Of a stretch of DNA of 64,000 nucleotides, positions 24,880-33,048 are shown piece by piece (positions within the stretch are counted from its first letter, which is position 1; every line of letters begins with the position of its first letter). Both the position numbers and the translations under genes were made by a program. The DNA comes from an uncultured Flaviramulus sp. Lineage in GTDB: Bacteria > Bacteroidota > Bacteroidia > Flavobacteriales > Flavobacteriaceae. Where the stretch lies: contig CANKVS010000002.1 in NCBI GenBank assembly GCA_947487155.1, positions 1 through 64,000 on the forward strand, read 5' to 3'. Below the pieces are notes generated by a model, which saw only the letters and a program-made list of their open reading frames with translations, was not told the origin of the DNA and searched no databases.

Positions 24880-25671
24880 TTAATAGATAGACGATTTTTT
24901 ATTTAATTCCTTGATACCAGAAATGTTTATTTTCATAATAAACCAATCTTCCATTTTTTCAACTATACCCGTAATTTCAGATGGTTTTCCAATATATGGT
25001 AATATGTCGCTATTAATTGGATTGCCTTTCAAATCGGTTAATAAAAAATATTGAGACATGTTATTTTTATCGGTAGTAGCTAACACTGGCGGGATACCTC
25101 CAGAAATACAGCGTACGGCACAACTGCGATGAATTTTACCCTTTCCAGGCTTCATAACACCAAAATAGCATTTAGGGTCTATAATCTCACCTTGCAGGGT
25201 CATTTTACTTACAAGTTCTTTTAGTGGTTTTTCTGTTTTAGAGGTGTTTGCTAAAGTCACTTTTTCTTCATCTGTAATTTGTATGAGTGTTTTTCCATTA
25301 TAGTAAATTAAGTTCCCTTCAATATGTAATGTTTTCCCGTTTAAATCTTTAATTTCATTTTGCAATTTCTTTAAAAACGGATTAACACTCGATTTTCCAA
25401 AACCTAAAAGTAAAATGTTTTTATATGTGTTTTTAGCTATTTCAACACGAAGCATAGGGTAAGGGCTTTCATGAAATGTACCTGTAATTTTTGTGGCACT
25501 TGTTAGCTCGAACGTACTATTTTTAAATGGTTTTTGAGTAAAACTGAATAGTAGCGCACCAATTATAATAATTACAAAAACCCCAATAGTAAACTTTTTT
25601 AAAGTTGCTTTGGTTTTTTTGCCCAAGCTACCATCTATATAAGGTACATAAAATTCATCATTCTTTTTCAT
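24880..25671 (-). CDS. Membrane-anchored protein with CX12-HxxCxxxC motif
   Basis: 263 aa, no family name recognised. One membrane span at about 27-44 (FTIGVFVIIIIGALLFSF) would leave a periplasmic domain. Residues 55-135 resemble an OB-type fold. Residues 158-255 carry the striking segment CYFGVMKPGKGKIHRSCA with Cys168, His181, Cys184 and Cys188 followed by SGGIPPVL; this could bind a metal or heme. It starts 3 bases after the ferric-reductase/Rieske gene stop, so the two are translationally close and likely partners. Confidence 0.6.
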   Translation of the reverse strand: MKKNDEFYVPYIDGSLGKKTKATLKKFTIGVFVIIIIGALLFSFTQKPFKNSTFELTSATKITGTFHESPYPMLRVEIAKNTYKNILLLGFGKSSVNPFLKKLQNEIKDLNGKTLHIEGNLIYYNGKTLIQITDEEKVTLANTSKTEKPLKELVSKMTLQGEIIDPKCYFGVMKPGKGKIHRSCAVRCISGGIPPVLATTDKNNMSQYFLLTDLKGNPINSDILPYIGKPSEITGIVEKMEDWFIMKINISGIKELNKKSSIY

Positions 25672-25674
25672 AGC

Positions 25675-26703
25675 TTAATATTTACATGGTTTAACTTCGG
25701 TACCTTCATCAAAAGCTTTCGGATTAATATAAACAGTTTTACCGTCTAGTTTTAATTCGTAAGTCGCAACTTTCTCTGTAAATGGCGGAGGTGATTGCCC
25801 GTTATTTGGCAGGTATTGATACCCGTGCCAAGGGCAAGTTATACAGCCATCAATAATTTTACCTTCGCCTAATGGTCCGCCTTGATGTTTGCAGACATTA
25901 TGAATGGCAGATAATTTACCATCGTATTTAAAAACAGCTACACGCTCATTTTCTACGGTGAAAATTTTGGCGCGATCTTCTTCAATTTCTGAAATATCAC
26001 ACACTTCTAGCCAACCCTCTTTTTCGTTTGCTTTGGTAGTATCAATTTTACGTTCTTTAAATGCTGTAATTAAATGAAGACTTGCAACAGCAATAAAACC
26101 TATAATTAAAATACCAATCGTAAATAGTGATGTTTCCTGCTGAAAAGCACCAAGAAAAACATGAGCAATAATTAAGGCATAAGCAAAATAAACCATCATG
26201 TGTAATCGCTTCCATACTTTAGCTGAAAGATTTCCGAGGAAAAAATCATGACTCGTAGATGCCATAACAAATAGAATTAATAATGCCAAAAACCCTAAAA
26301 CTTGAAACGGAAAATTAGTTAATGAACCATAATCCATATTCGATGTAAAAATAGAATACACAGGATTAGTATCGCCTAATGCATGAAATTGAAATATTGA
26401 AAAGCCGCCATGAATCAAAGCAGCAATAAACATACTTACACCTAAATGCCTTCTATTATAAAGAATGGGCAAAAAATTAGTGTTTAATCTTGCCAATGGA
26501 CCAATAATTAAAATAATATGTAGCATGATAATAGCTAAGGACCCAAATGCTCTAATAATTAAGGTTTCTGCACTTGTTTCAGAATTAAAAGCTAATGTTA
26601 CTATGGCAAATAAAATGACGTAAAGTAACATACTAAAAACAATAATTTTGTCGTAAGTTTTCTTGTGTTTATTCCAGAGTACTAATTGATAATCTAATCC
26701 CAT
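25675..26703 (-). CDS. Ferric-reductase-type membrane protein fused to a Rieske domain
   Basis: 342 aa. The N-terminal part (~15-215) has about six spans with conserved His in helices (YNRRHLGVSMFIAALIHGG, TSHDFFLGN, KRLHMMVYFAYALIIAHVFLG), matching the ferric-reductase-like/YedZ (MsrQ) heme-b fold. The C-terminal ~100 residues are a Rieske ferredoxin domain with ligands Cys271-x-His273 and Cys290-x2-His293 (CKHQGGPLGEG, CPWHGYQY). A heme-b to [2Fe-2S] electron path through the membrane is the obvious reading. No MsrP/YedY partner is nearby. The start codon overlaps the preceding gene's stop by one base. Confidence 0.85.
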   Translation of the reverse strand: MGLDYQLVLWNKHKKTYDKIIVFSMLLYVILFAIVTLAFNSETSAETLIIRAFGSLAIIMLHIILIIGPLARLNTNFLPILYNRRHLGVSMFIAALIHGGFSIFQFHALGDTNPVYSIFTSNMDYGSLTNFPFQVLGFLALLILFVMASTSHDFFLGNLSAKVWKRLHMMVYFAYALIIAHVFLGAFQQETSLFTIGILIIGFIAVASLHLITAFKERKIDTTKANEKEGWLEVCDISEIEEDRAKIFTVENERVAVFKYDGKLSAIHNVCKHQGGPLGEGKIIDGCITCPWHGYQYLPNNGQSPPPFTEKVATYELKLDGKTVYINPKAFDEGTEVKPCKY

Positions 26704-27104
26704 TAAAATAGTAATTTTGTTATTGTTTTATCTTTAATAGCATCGTATAATAAAAGGCCTTTTGGCAATTTTTTTATATGAAAAGTATAAATTCCCGAAG
26801 CGGTTATTTGCCCAATAACTCGTTTTTTATTTCCATTAGAATCTGTTGTGTAAACTGTAGAAGATGAGTTTTTTAATGTTGATTTTAAAATAACTTCTAC
26901 TGAATTTTTATATAACGATAGTTTTATTAAATCATTTTCAGCAAATTTAATACGTGCTTGTTTTACCTCTTTATGATGTATGGAAACTGTGCTATTTGAA
27001 GATGAAAAATCTAAATTTTTAATTGAAAAAAACAAGAATACAGGAATGGTTATGGTTAGTAGTAACCAAATGTATTTGTGCGCTCTACGTAATCCAGAAG
27101 TCAT
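26703..27104 (-). CDS. Hypothetical single-span protein of the Rieske locus
   Basis: 133 aa, unrecognised. One N-terminal membrane anchor (YIWLLLTITIPVFLFFSIKNL) precedes an ~85-residue domain of beta character (KRVIGQITASGIYTFHIKKLPKGLLLYDAI). Its stop overlaps the start of the ferric-reductase/Rieske gene by one base, and it starts 2 bases after the 70-aa gene, so the three are translationally coupled. It probably belongs to the same membrane complex. Confidence 0.6.
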   Translation of the reverse strand: MTSGLRRAHKYIWLLLTITIPVFLFFSIKNLDFSSSNSTVSIHHKEVKQARIKFAENDLIKLSLYKNSVEVILKSTLKNSSSTVYTTDSNGNKKRVIGQITASGIYTFHIKKLPKGLLLYDAIKDKTITKLLF

Positions 27105-27106
27105 AA

Positions 27107-27319
27107 TTAAACAGTTTTAGGTTTAAATAATTTTCCAATTAAAAAAGGCCAAGTTGCTATAACCCCTGGAAATAATAAGAAGCGAACTTTCTTTTTAGTA
27201 TCCTGCATTAAAGGGTCTATTTTCGTAGCGCCTTTAATGATAAAGTACAATCCAAAAAGGAAGCCTATAGCAAAATAAATTCCTAAGATGCTTAAAAATA
27301 CGTTGATGATTAGTTCCAT
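27107..27319 (-). CDS. 70-aa two-span membrane protein
   Basis: 70 aa, unrecognised. Two hydrophobic segments (IINVFLSILGIYFAIGFLFGLYFI and VRFLLFPGVIATWPFLIG) are joined by a short polar loop. It is first in the compact block of five leftward genes 27319-24420 and is likely a small subunit of the membrane complex. No own family name. Confidence 0.6.
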   Translation of the reverse strand: MELIINVFLSILGIYFAIGFLFGLYFIIKGATKIDPLMQDTKKKVRFLLFPGVIATWPFLIGKLFKPKTV

Positions 27320-27343
27320 AATTTGTTATTAATGTTTAGCTTC

Positions 27344-27450
27344 TTGATACAATTTTTTTCGTGCCTCAAAAATCACTCGAAGTGACGTACGTTATTATTT
27401 TATATGTTGTCAGGTCGAGTGAAATTCTTTTTCAGAATTTTGTATCGAAA
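27344..27450. repeat. MITE-like imperfect inverted-repeat element
   Basis: Arms at 27344-27386 and 27409-27450 are imperfect inverted copies: each has GTCAnnTCGAGTGA at the inner end and TTGTATC (complement GATACAA) at the outer end. Sequences of this style are scattered between genes in flavobacterial genomes; that recollection cannot be checked here. It interrupts the Rieske run between the ThDP gene and the 70-aa gene. Confidence 0.5.
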
Positions 27451-27469
27451 CCTCGTTTCAATTAGAAAA

Positions 27470-27504
27470 ATTCCTTCCCGATAGCTATCGGGATTCGAAG
27501 GAAT
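27470..27504 (-). terminator. Nested-palindrome terminator after the Rieske-ThDP gene
   Basis: An inner 18-bp perfect palindrome (TCCCGATAG and its complement, 27476-27493) is enclosed by ATTCCTT / AAGGAAT. On the minus strand it is followed by a T-tract, 6 bases after the stop codon of the upstream gene. Confidence 0.7.
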
Positions 27505-27509
27505 GTAAA

Positions 27510-29459
27510 CTAAATTAAATTAACATCTGCTATTATTTCTAAAACACCTGCTTTAGGTTGTGTATACAATTCCTGCATAGCGCCTTCGAGTTGGTCTTGT
27601 TTTTCAACACGTTTTCCCCAAGCCCCACAGGATTGTGCAAATTCTGAAAAATTAGGGTTAGATAAGGATGTTTTCCAAACATCAAACTCTCCAGCACGTT
27701 GTTCTTTAGAAATCTTTCCTAATTCATGATTATTAATTATAATCAATTTTACAGGTATATTGTATTTTACAAGTGTGGTAATTTCGGCTAAATATTGGCA
27801 AACACCACCATCTCCAGCTACTGCAATAACAGGTCTAGTATTTCCAACTGCTGCCCAAGCCCCAATAGCTGCTGGCAATGCAAAGCCAATAGAACCTAAA
27901 TAACCAGACATTAAAAAATCCTGATTTGTAGGTTCAAAATAACGACCAAAGGAATAGGCATTGTTTCCAACATCCACACACATAACTGCATTTTTAGGAG
28001 TTAGTTTATTCATGGTTTCAAATATTGAAATAGAACTAATACCGTTATCTGAAGTTTCTAATAAACGCTTCTGTTTTTCAGTTTTCCAAATGTCCCAACG
28101 TGCTGCAATTTCTTCACGTTGATCTTCAGTATGTATCTGCCCTTTTAATTCAGCATTAAAAATGTTTAAAGTTCTTGATATTTCACCCCAAACGGCAACT
28201 TCTACTTGATGAAATTTACTTAAGGCTAAAGGATCAAAATCAACTTGAATAATCGGTTTTTTAGGCGTAATACCAGTATGGTTAGAAAATGATGCACCAA
28301 ACACAATTAGTAAATCAGATTCATTCATAAACCATGATGCTATAGGGGTGCCACTTCTCCCTAAAACACCTCCTCCTAATGGATGATTATCTGCGATTAA
28401 CCCTTTGCCTTTAAATGTTGTGACTACAGCAGCGTTTAAGTTTTCGGCAAATTTAACAACCGCTTTTTTATGTTCGCGAGCTCCATGCCCCATAATGATT
28501 ACTGGACGTTTTGCTTTTTTAATTAAATTAATCGCTTCATTTACGGCTTCAATTGGTGGTGCAATTTCTAAAGAAGTAATTCTGTTTTTGGGGCCTTTTG
28601 CTTTGGTATGTGGATTTACTTTTTTTTCCTGAACTTCATCTGGAAATGTTAAATGAGAGACATCGCGTTTTAAAATGGCATGTTTTATAGCTAGAGACAT
28701 TAATTCTGCATGTCTACTATCGCTTTGAACGCGTTGATTAAATTCAGCAACGGTATTAAAACCTTGTACTAAATCGACTTCTTGAAAGTTTCCAGTGCCA
28801 ACTACTTGTGTTTTTACTTGTCCTGTTAATGCTAAAATTGGCGCACGATCTACTTTAGCATCCCAAAGCCCTGTGTACATATTAGTAGCTCCAGGACCAG
28901 CAATGGAAAAGCAGGCAGCAGGCTTACCTGTAAGTTTTCCGTAAGCCGAAGCTGCAAATGAAGCTGCACCCTCATGACGAATGCCATAAAAATTCAAGTG
29001 CCCTTTTGCTTCTTGTCGGCGCATGGCATCAGCAAAACCTAGATTTGAATGTCCCACCATTCCAAAAACGTTATTTACACCCCAATTTATCATGGTTTCT
29101 ACCATAATATCAGATACTGTAGCTTCGTGTGGTGGTTCTTCTTCAACACCAACATAAATAGCATCACCTTCTTCCTTTACAGGGAATGTGTCAATACCAT
29201 CATCAAAACCTCCTGGTGGTTTTCCAGAACAAGGATCGAAATCCCAACCATGCCAAGGACAGCGTAGTAAACCATTTTCAATAGAGCCTTCACCTAAAGG
29301 ACCTCCTTGATGAGGGCAACGATTATCTAATGCAGAAAATTTTCCTTTATAATGCGTTAAACAAATGCCTTTATGATCTGCAGTAACTGTTTTTACGCGA
29401 CCTTCTGGCAACTCTTTTTTGTTACTTAATACTTTGTGCCAAATTATTTTTTTCTCCAT
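27510..29459 (-). CDS. Rieske domain fused to a thiamine-diphosphate enzyme (pyruvate-oxidase/acetolactate-synthase-like)
   Basis: 649 aa. Residues 1-105 form a Rieske ferredoxin domain with ligands Cys48, His50, Cys67 and His70 (CPHQGGPLGEG, CPWHGWDFDP). Residues ~112-645 are a full ThDP enzyme of the pyruvate oxidase/acetolactate synthase superfamily: catalytic Glu163 (GIRHEGAASFAASAYGK), a central nucleotide-binding-type domain and the ThDP motif GDGG(549-552) ... NN(577-578). The fusion suggests that electrons from an oxo-acid-derived ThDP intermediate pass to the Rieske cluster; the substrate is unknown. The start ATG overlaps the antiporter stop by one base. This order of domains is unusual; classical pyruvate oxidases have no Rieske domain. 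Confidence 0.9.
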   Translation of the reverse strand: MEKKIIWHKVLSNKKELPEGRVKTVTADHKGICLTHYKGKFSALDNRCPHQGGPLGEGSIENGLLRCPWHGWDFDPCSGKPPGGFDDGIDTFPVKEEGDAIYVGVEEEPPHEATVSDIMVETMINWGVNNVFGMVGHSNLGFADAMRRQEAKGHLNFYGIRHEGAASFAASAYGKLTGKPAACFSIAGPGATNMYTGLWDAKVDRAPILALTGQVKTQVVGTGNFQEVDLVQGFNTVAEFNQRVQSDSRHAELMSLAIKHAILKRDVSHLTFPDEVQEKKVNPHTKAKGPKNRITSLEIAPPIEAVNEAINLIKKAKRPVIIMGHGAREHKKAVVKFAENLNAAVVTTFKGKGLIADNHPLGGGVLGRSGTPIASWFMNESDLLIVFGASFSNHTGITPKKPIIQVDFDPLALSKFHQVEVAVWGEISRTLNIFNAELKGQIHTEDQREEIAARWDIWKTEKQKRLLETSDNGISSISIFETMNKLTPKNAVMCVDVGNNAYSFGRYFEPTNQDFLMSGYLGSIGFALPAAIGAWAAVGNTRPVIAVAGDGGVCQYLAEITTLVKYNIPVKLIIINNHELGKISKEQRAGEFDVWKTSLSNPNFSEFAQSCGAWGKRVEKQDQLEGAMQELYTQPKAGVLEIIADVNLI

Positions 29460-30694
29460 TAGTTTTGTTTTAAAAATTTAGAAACCAATTTTTCTATGGT
29501 TAATCCTTGAGCAATAATTGAGAAGACCACAACAACATAAGTTGCGTATAGAATGATGTCTTTAATGTCTCCTTCTGGAAGTGATAATGCCAGTGCAATT
29601 GAAATGCCTCCTCGCAGTCCAGCCCAAGTTAATATGATAGTTTCTTTGCTATTTGCGCGATGTGATTTTTTTAGAAAAATATTAGATAGCCTTATGGTAA
29701 TGTACCTTGATAGCAGTACAATTACTATAGATGTAATTCCAAGTAATAGGTGATATATATTAAAATCTAGAGTTATCATTACAATACCAATAAGGACAAA
29801 TAAAACCGCATTAAATACTTCGTCTAAAACTTTCCAGAAAATGTTCATGTGAGTTTTTAAATCTTCAGTAATACTTTTGGCATGCAAACTATGACCTATT
29901 ATAAGACCAGCGACCACCATAGCAATAGCTCCAGATATATGAAGCACATTAGATAATACATAGCCTCCTAAAACAATAGCTAATGAAATGTGTACGGCAA
30001 TAACCGTTTGATTGTTTACGCTTTTTATGCAGTTTTTTCCTAGATACCCTAAGATGAAACCCATTAAAAATCCGCCTCCTGCTTCTTTACTAAATTCTGA
30101 TGCAATATGCGAAAATTCAAACTCGTGCATCATGGTAGCTAAAGAGAGGATAGATAAAAAAACAACAATACCAACACCATCGTTAAATAGTGATTCGCCA
30201 ACAATTTTAATTTCCATGTGCTCTGGCGCGCCAGCCTTTTTTAATAACGCTAATACGGCTACAGGGTCTGTTGGCGAAATAAGCGCACCAAACACTAAGC
30301 TGTATAAATAGCTTATGTTTAATCCCAAAAGTGATGCGATATAATAAAATGCAGTTCCAATAATAAATGTTGATACCAAAACACCAAATGTTGCATAAAT
30401 TAATACCGTTCCTTTTTCTTTTAAAAGCCCTTTTAAATTAACATGAATGGCGCCTGCAAATAGGAGAACGCCTAAAAGAAAATCGAATAAAATAGTTTTA
30501 AAATCGATGCTCCTTGCAAAATTGGTAACATGATTGAAATAAGCTTGGTCAATAAAATAGCTAGCTGCAAATAAAAGCGATAGAACAATTGAAAGTAGCA
30601 TAACTCCAATTGTTTCAGGGAGTTTTAAAAATTTTGCATTTAGGTAGCTTAAAAAAGCAGCTAAGGCAATAATACCAACAAATATTTCAAACAT
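29459..30694 (-). CDS. Na+/H+ antiporter (CPA1/NhaP type)
   Basis: 411 aa, about 12 membrane spans. The ion-binding region GALISPTDPVAVLALLKKAG and the GESLFNDGVGIVVF motif, both diagnostic of CPA1 cation-proton antiporters, are intact; the later TWAGLRGGISIALALSLP is also conserved. It exchanges Na+ (or K+) for H+ across the inner membrane. It is placed between two Rieske-fusion genes: 7 bases after the Rieske-FMN gene and overlapping the Rieske-ThDP start by one base, so it is part of their operon. Confidence 0.92.
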   Translation of the reverse strand: MFEIFVGIIALAAFLSYLNAKFLKLPETIGVMLLSIVLSLLFAASYFIDQAYFNHVTNFARSIDFKTILFDFLLGVLLFAGAIHVNLKGLLKEKGTVLIYATFGVLVSTFIIGTAFYYIASLLGLNISYLYSLVFGALISPTDPVAVLALLKKAGAPEHMEIKIVGESLFNDGVGIVVFLSILSLATMMHEFEFSHIASEFSKEAGGGFLMGFILGYLGKNCIKSVNNQTVIAVHISLAIVLGGYVLSNVLHISGAIAMVVAGLIIGHSLHAKSITEDLKTHMNIFWKVLDEVFNAVLFVLIGIVMITLDFNIYHLLLGITSIVIVLLSRYITIRLSNIFLKKSHRANSKETIILTWAGLRGGISIALALSLPEGDIKDIILYATYVVVVFSIIAQGLTIEKLVSKFLKQN

Positions 30695-30701
30695 AATAGA
30701 A

Positions 30702-32315
30702 TTATTTTATTCCTGCGTAATTAATGCCTGTTAGCTGGTGCATATCTCTATCAAATGTAGATAGGTCGTTATGATTAAATTTAGAAATATCATCGTAACC
30801 ACAAGATCTTGCGACAACTTTAATGAGGTCGTTTGTCGCATCAAAATAATTATGCAATTGTTTTGCAGACGAATTAATAATTATACGACTTCTTAATGTC
30901 TCTTTTTGAGTGGCGATACCTACAGGACAATTATTAGTACCACAAGCACGCATGCCTAAACAGCCAATAGCTTGTAATGCAGAATTTGAAATAGCAATAG
31001 CATCGGCACCAAGCATCATGGCTTTTGCAAAATCTTCGGCAACACGTAATCCTCCTGTAATGACTAACGAGATATTTGTAGCTCCAACCTTATCTAAATA
31101 TTTTCGAGCTCTTGCTAAAGCAGGAATGGTGGGTACATTAATATGATCTCTTAAAATAGTAGGAGCAGAACCTGTACCACCACCACGACCATCGAGTATA
31201 ATATAATCGACACCTGCATCTAATGCAAATTGAATATCTTTTTCTATATGGCTAGCCGCAATTTTAAAACCTATAGGAATGCCTCCAGTACGTTCTCTTA
31301 CTTTATCTCCAAAATCTTTAAAATCTTGAGCGGTATGAAAATTGGGGTTCGCCGCAGGAGATATGGCTGTTTCACCTTCTTTTAATCCTCTAACTTTTGC
31401 AATTTCAGAAGTTACTTTACTACCTGGTAAATGTCCTCCTGTTCCTGTTTTTGCACCTTGACCACCTTTAAAGTGAAAGGCTTGAACGTTGTCTAATTTA
31501 TCCCATGAAAAGCCAAATTGAGCTGAAGCTAATTCGTAAAAATATTTCGAATTACTTTGTTGTTCCTCAGGGAGCATACCACCTTCTCCAGAGCAAATTC
31601 CTGTACCTGCTAGCTCTGCACCTTTGCTCAAAGCAATTTTTGCTTCACGCGAAAGCGCGCCAAAACTCATATCGCTTACAAAAAGAGGGATGTCTAATTT
31701 TAAAGGTTTTTTTGCCTTTGGTCCTATAACTACTTTGGTAGCTACCTCTTCATGGTCTAATAATGGGCGTGTTGCTAATTGTGCAGGCAAAAATTGAATA
31801 TCATTCCACTTTGGTAGTGTATTTCTATCTACTCCCATAGATGCCGAAAACCCATGATGCCCAATATTTTTTAAACCATTTTTTGCTAATTCTTTAATGT
31901 ATAATGTGTATGGTTCTGTATCTTCAGGGTGTGTGTCGGCATAAGTCCCTAAATAATCATCGCGATTAAAAGGTTGCGGATGATTAAGTTCAAATTCAAT
32001 AATTTCATTTTCATCTATTAAAAGCACATCTCCTTCTATATATTCTTGAAATTTATGAAGTTGTTCATCATTATTGTACTCGCTAACACCTGTATCGTAT
32101 CTGTAGTCCCAATGGTGAACACCGCAAATAAGGTTATGCCCGTCAATATAGCCATCTGCTAATAAGGCTCCACGATGGTGACACCTTCCGTAGAGTACAG
32201 AAATCCCTTTTTCGTGTTTTATAATGACTAAATCTGTGTTTTTTACTAAAGCGGAAGTGGGTTGTTTAATTTCAAGATTAGAAATCTTAGCTATTTCTAT
32301 TTTGGTAATTGCCAT
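30702..32315 (-). CDS. Rieske domain fused to an FMN-binding glutamate-synthase-like domain
   Basis: 537 aa. The N-terminal ~105 residues are a Rieske domain with Cys45, His47, Cys64 and His67 (CHHRGALL, CGVHHWDY). Residues ~140-520 match the FMN-binding synthase domain of glutamate synthase: FVSDMSFGALSREAK, GTGICSGEGGM, GGQGAKTGTGG, IILDGRGGGTGSAP and ITGGLR. Cys452, Cys458 and Cys463 (C-x5-C-x4-C, then PVGIATQ) reproduce the [3Fe-4S] spacing of GltB. There is no glutaminase domain, so it is not a complete GOGAT. It probably oxidises or reduces a small substrate with electrons passing between FMN, [3Fe-4S] and the Rieske cluster. First gene of the operon. Confidence 0.88.
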   Translation of the reverse strand: MAITKIEIAKISNLEIKQPTSALVKNTDLVIIKHEKGISVLYGRCHHRGALLADGYIDGHNLICGVHHWDYRYDTGVSEYNNDEQLHKFQEYIEGDVLLIDENEIIEFELNHPQPFNRDDYLGTYADTHPEDTEPYTLYIKELAKNGLKNIGHHGFSASMGVDRNTLPKWNDIQFLPAQLATRPLLDHEEVATKVVIGPKAKKPLKLDIPLFVSDMSFGALSREAKIALSKGAELAGTGICSGEGGMLPEEQQSNSKYFYELASAQFGFSWDKLDNVQAFHFKGGQGAKTGTGGHLPGSKVTSEIAKVRGLKEGETAISPAANPNFHTAQDFKDFGDKVRERTGGIPIGFKIAASHIEKDIQFALDAGVDYIILDGRGGGTGSAPTILRDHINVPTIPALARARKYLDKVGATNISLVITGGLRVAEDFAKAMMLGADAIAISNSALQAIGCLGMRACGTNNCPVGIATQKETLRSRIIINSSAKQLHNYFDATNDLIKVVARSCGYDDISKFNHNDLSTFDRDMHQLTGINYAGIK

Positions 32316-32429
32316 TTGGTTGGTTTTTTAGGATATTAAAGTTACAACCTTTGGACGAGAAAGTCTAAAACTAATTACAGATGTATAGTTGTGAAAGTAA
32401 TTAAGTTACTTGATGAAAGTTTTTTTCGT

Positions 32430-33044
32430 CTAAAACAGACCGTTTATTTCTGCATCTATGGTATTTATAACATGTCCTAAATCTTCAGGATTATCAACAA
32501 AATTAAGGTTGTCTACATCAATAATAAGTAACTTGCCTTTGTTGTAACCATGTACCCAAGCTTCGTAACGTTCATTTAATCGACTTAAATAATCAATGCT
32601 AATAGAGTTTTCGTAATCGCGACCACGTTTGTGAATTTGCGAAACTAAATTAGGAATTGTACTTCTTAAATATATTAATACATCTGGTCCTTTTACAAGA
32701 GACTCCATTAACTCGAAAAGCGATTTGTAATTCTCATAATCGCGATTAGTCATTAACCCCATGGCATGTAAATTGGGAGCAAAAATATGTGCATCTTCAT
32801 AAATGGTTCTATCTTGAATAATGTCTTTACCACTTTCGTGAATTTGCAATACTTGTCGAAACCTGCTGTTTAAAAAGTACACTTGTAAATTAAAACTCCA
32901 ACGTTCCATTTGGTTATAAAAATCGTCCAAATAAGGGTTGTCTACAACATCTTCAAGTTGCGCTTCCCATTTATAATGTTTAGCTAATAGTTTTGTGAGC
33001 GTCGTTTTTCCAGCGCCAATGTTTCCGGCAATCGCAATATGCAT
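32430..33044 (-). CDS. Deoxynucleoside kinase (dNK family)
   Basis: 204 aa. P-loop GNIGAGKTT (residues 7-15), the DRTIYEDAHIF motif, and the LID-region arginines HKRGRDYE are typical of the deoxyadenosine/deoxyguanosine kinase family, which phosphorylates salvaged deoxynucleosides. The start ATG at 33044 is the first residue of the P-loop strand (MHIAIAG). It lies 4 bases after the exported 260-aa gene. The dGTPase gene elsewhere in the window works on the same pools, but they are not linked. Confidence 0.88.
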   Translation of the reverse strand: MHIAIAGNIGAGKTTLTKLLAKHYKWEAQLEDVVDNPYLDDFYNQMERWSFNLQVYFLNSRFRQVLQIHESGKDIIQDRTIYEDAHIFAPNLHAMGLMTNRDYENYKSLFELMESLVKGPDVLIYLRSTIPNLVSQIHKRGRDYENSISIDYLSRLNERYEAWVHGYNKGKLLIIDVDNLNFVDNPEDLGHVINTIDAEINGLF

Positions 33045-33048
33045 AAAT

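Noticed and set aside
27344-27450. CRISPR or small array at the inverted repeat
   Set aside because: Only two inverted arms; no direct repeats with spacers and no cas genes.
27510-29459. Second acetolactate synthase for branched-chain synthesis
   Set aside because: ilvB with its ilvN is in the ilv operon; this protein has a Rieske domain, no regulatory subunit gene beside it and a different neighbourhood.
30702-32315. Glutamate synthase for ammonia assimilation
   Set aside because: No glutaminase domain and no small subunit gene nearby; a Rieske domain takes the N-terminus.
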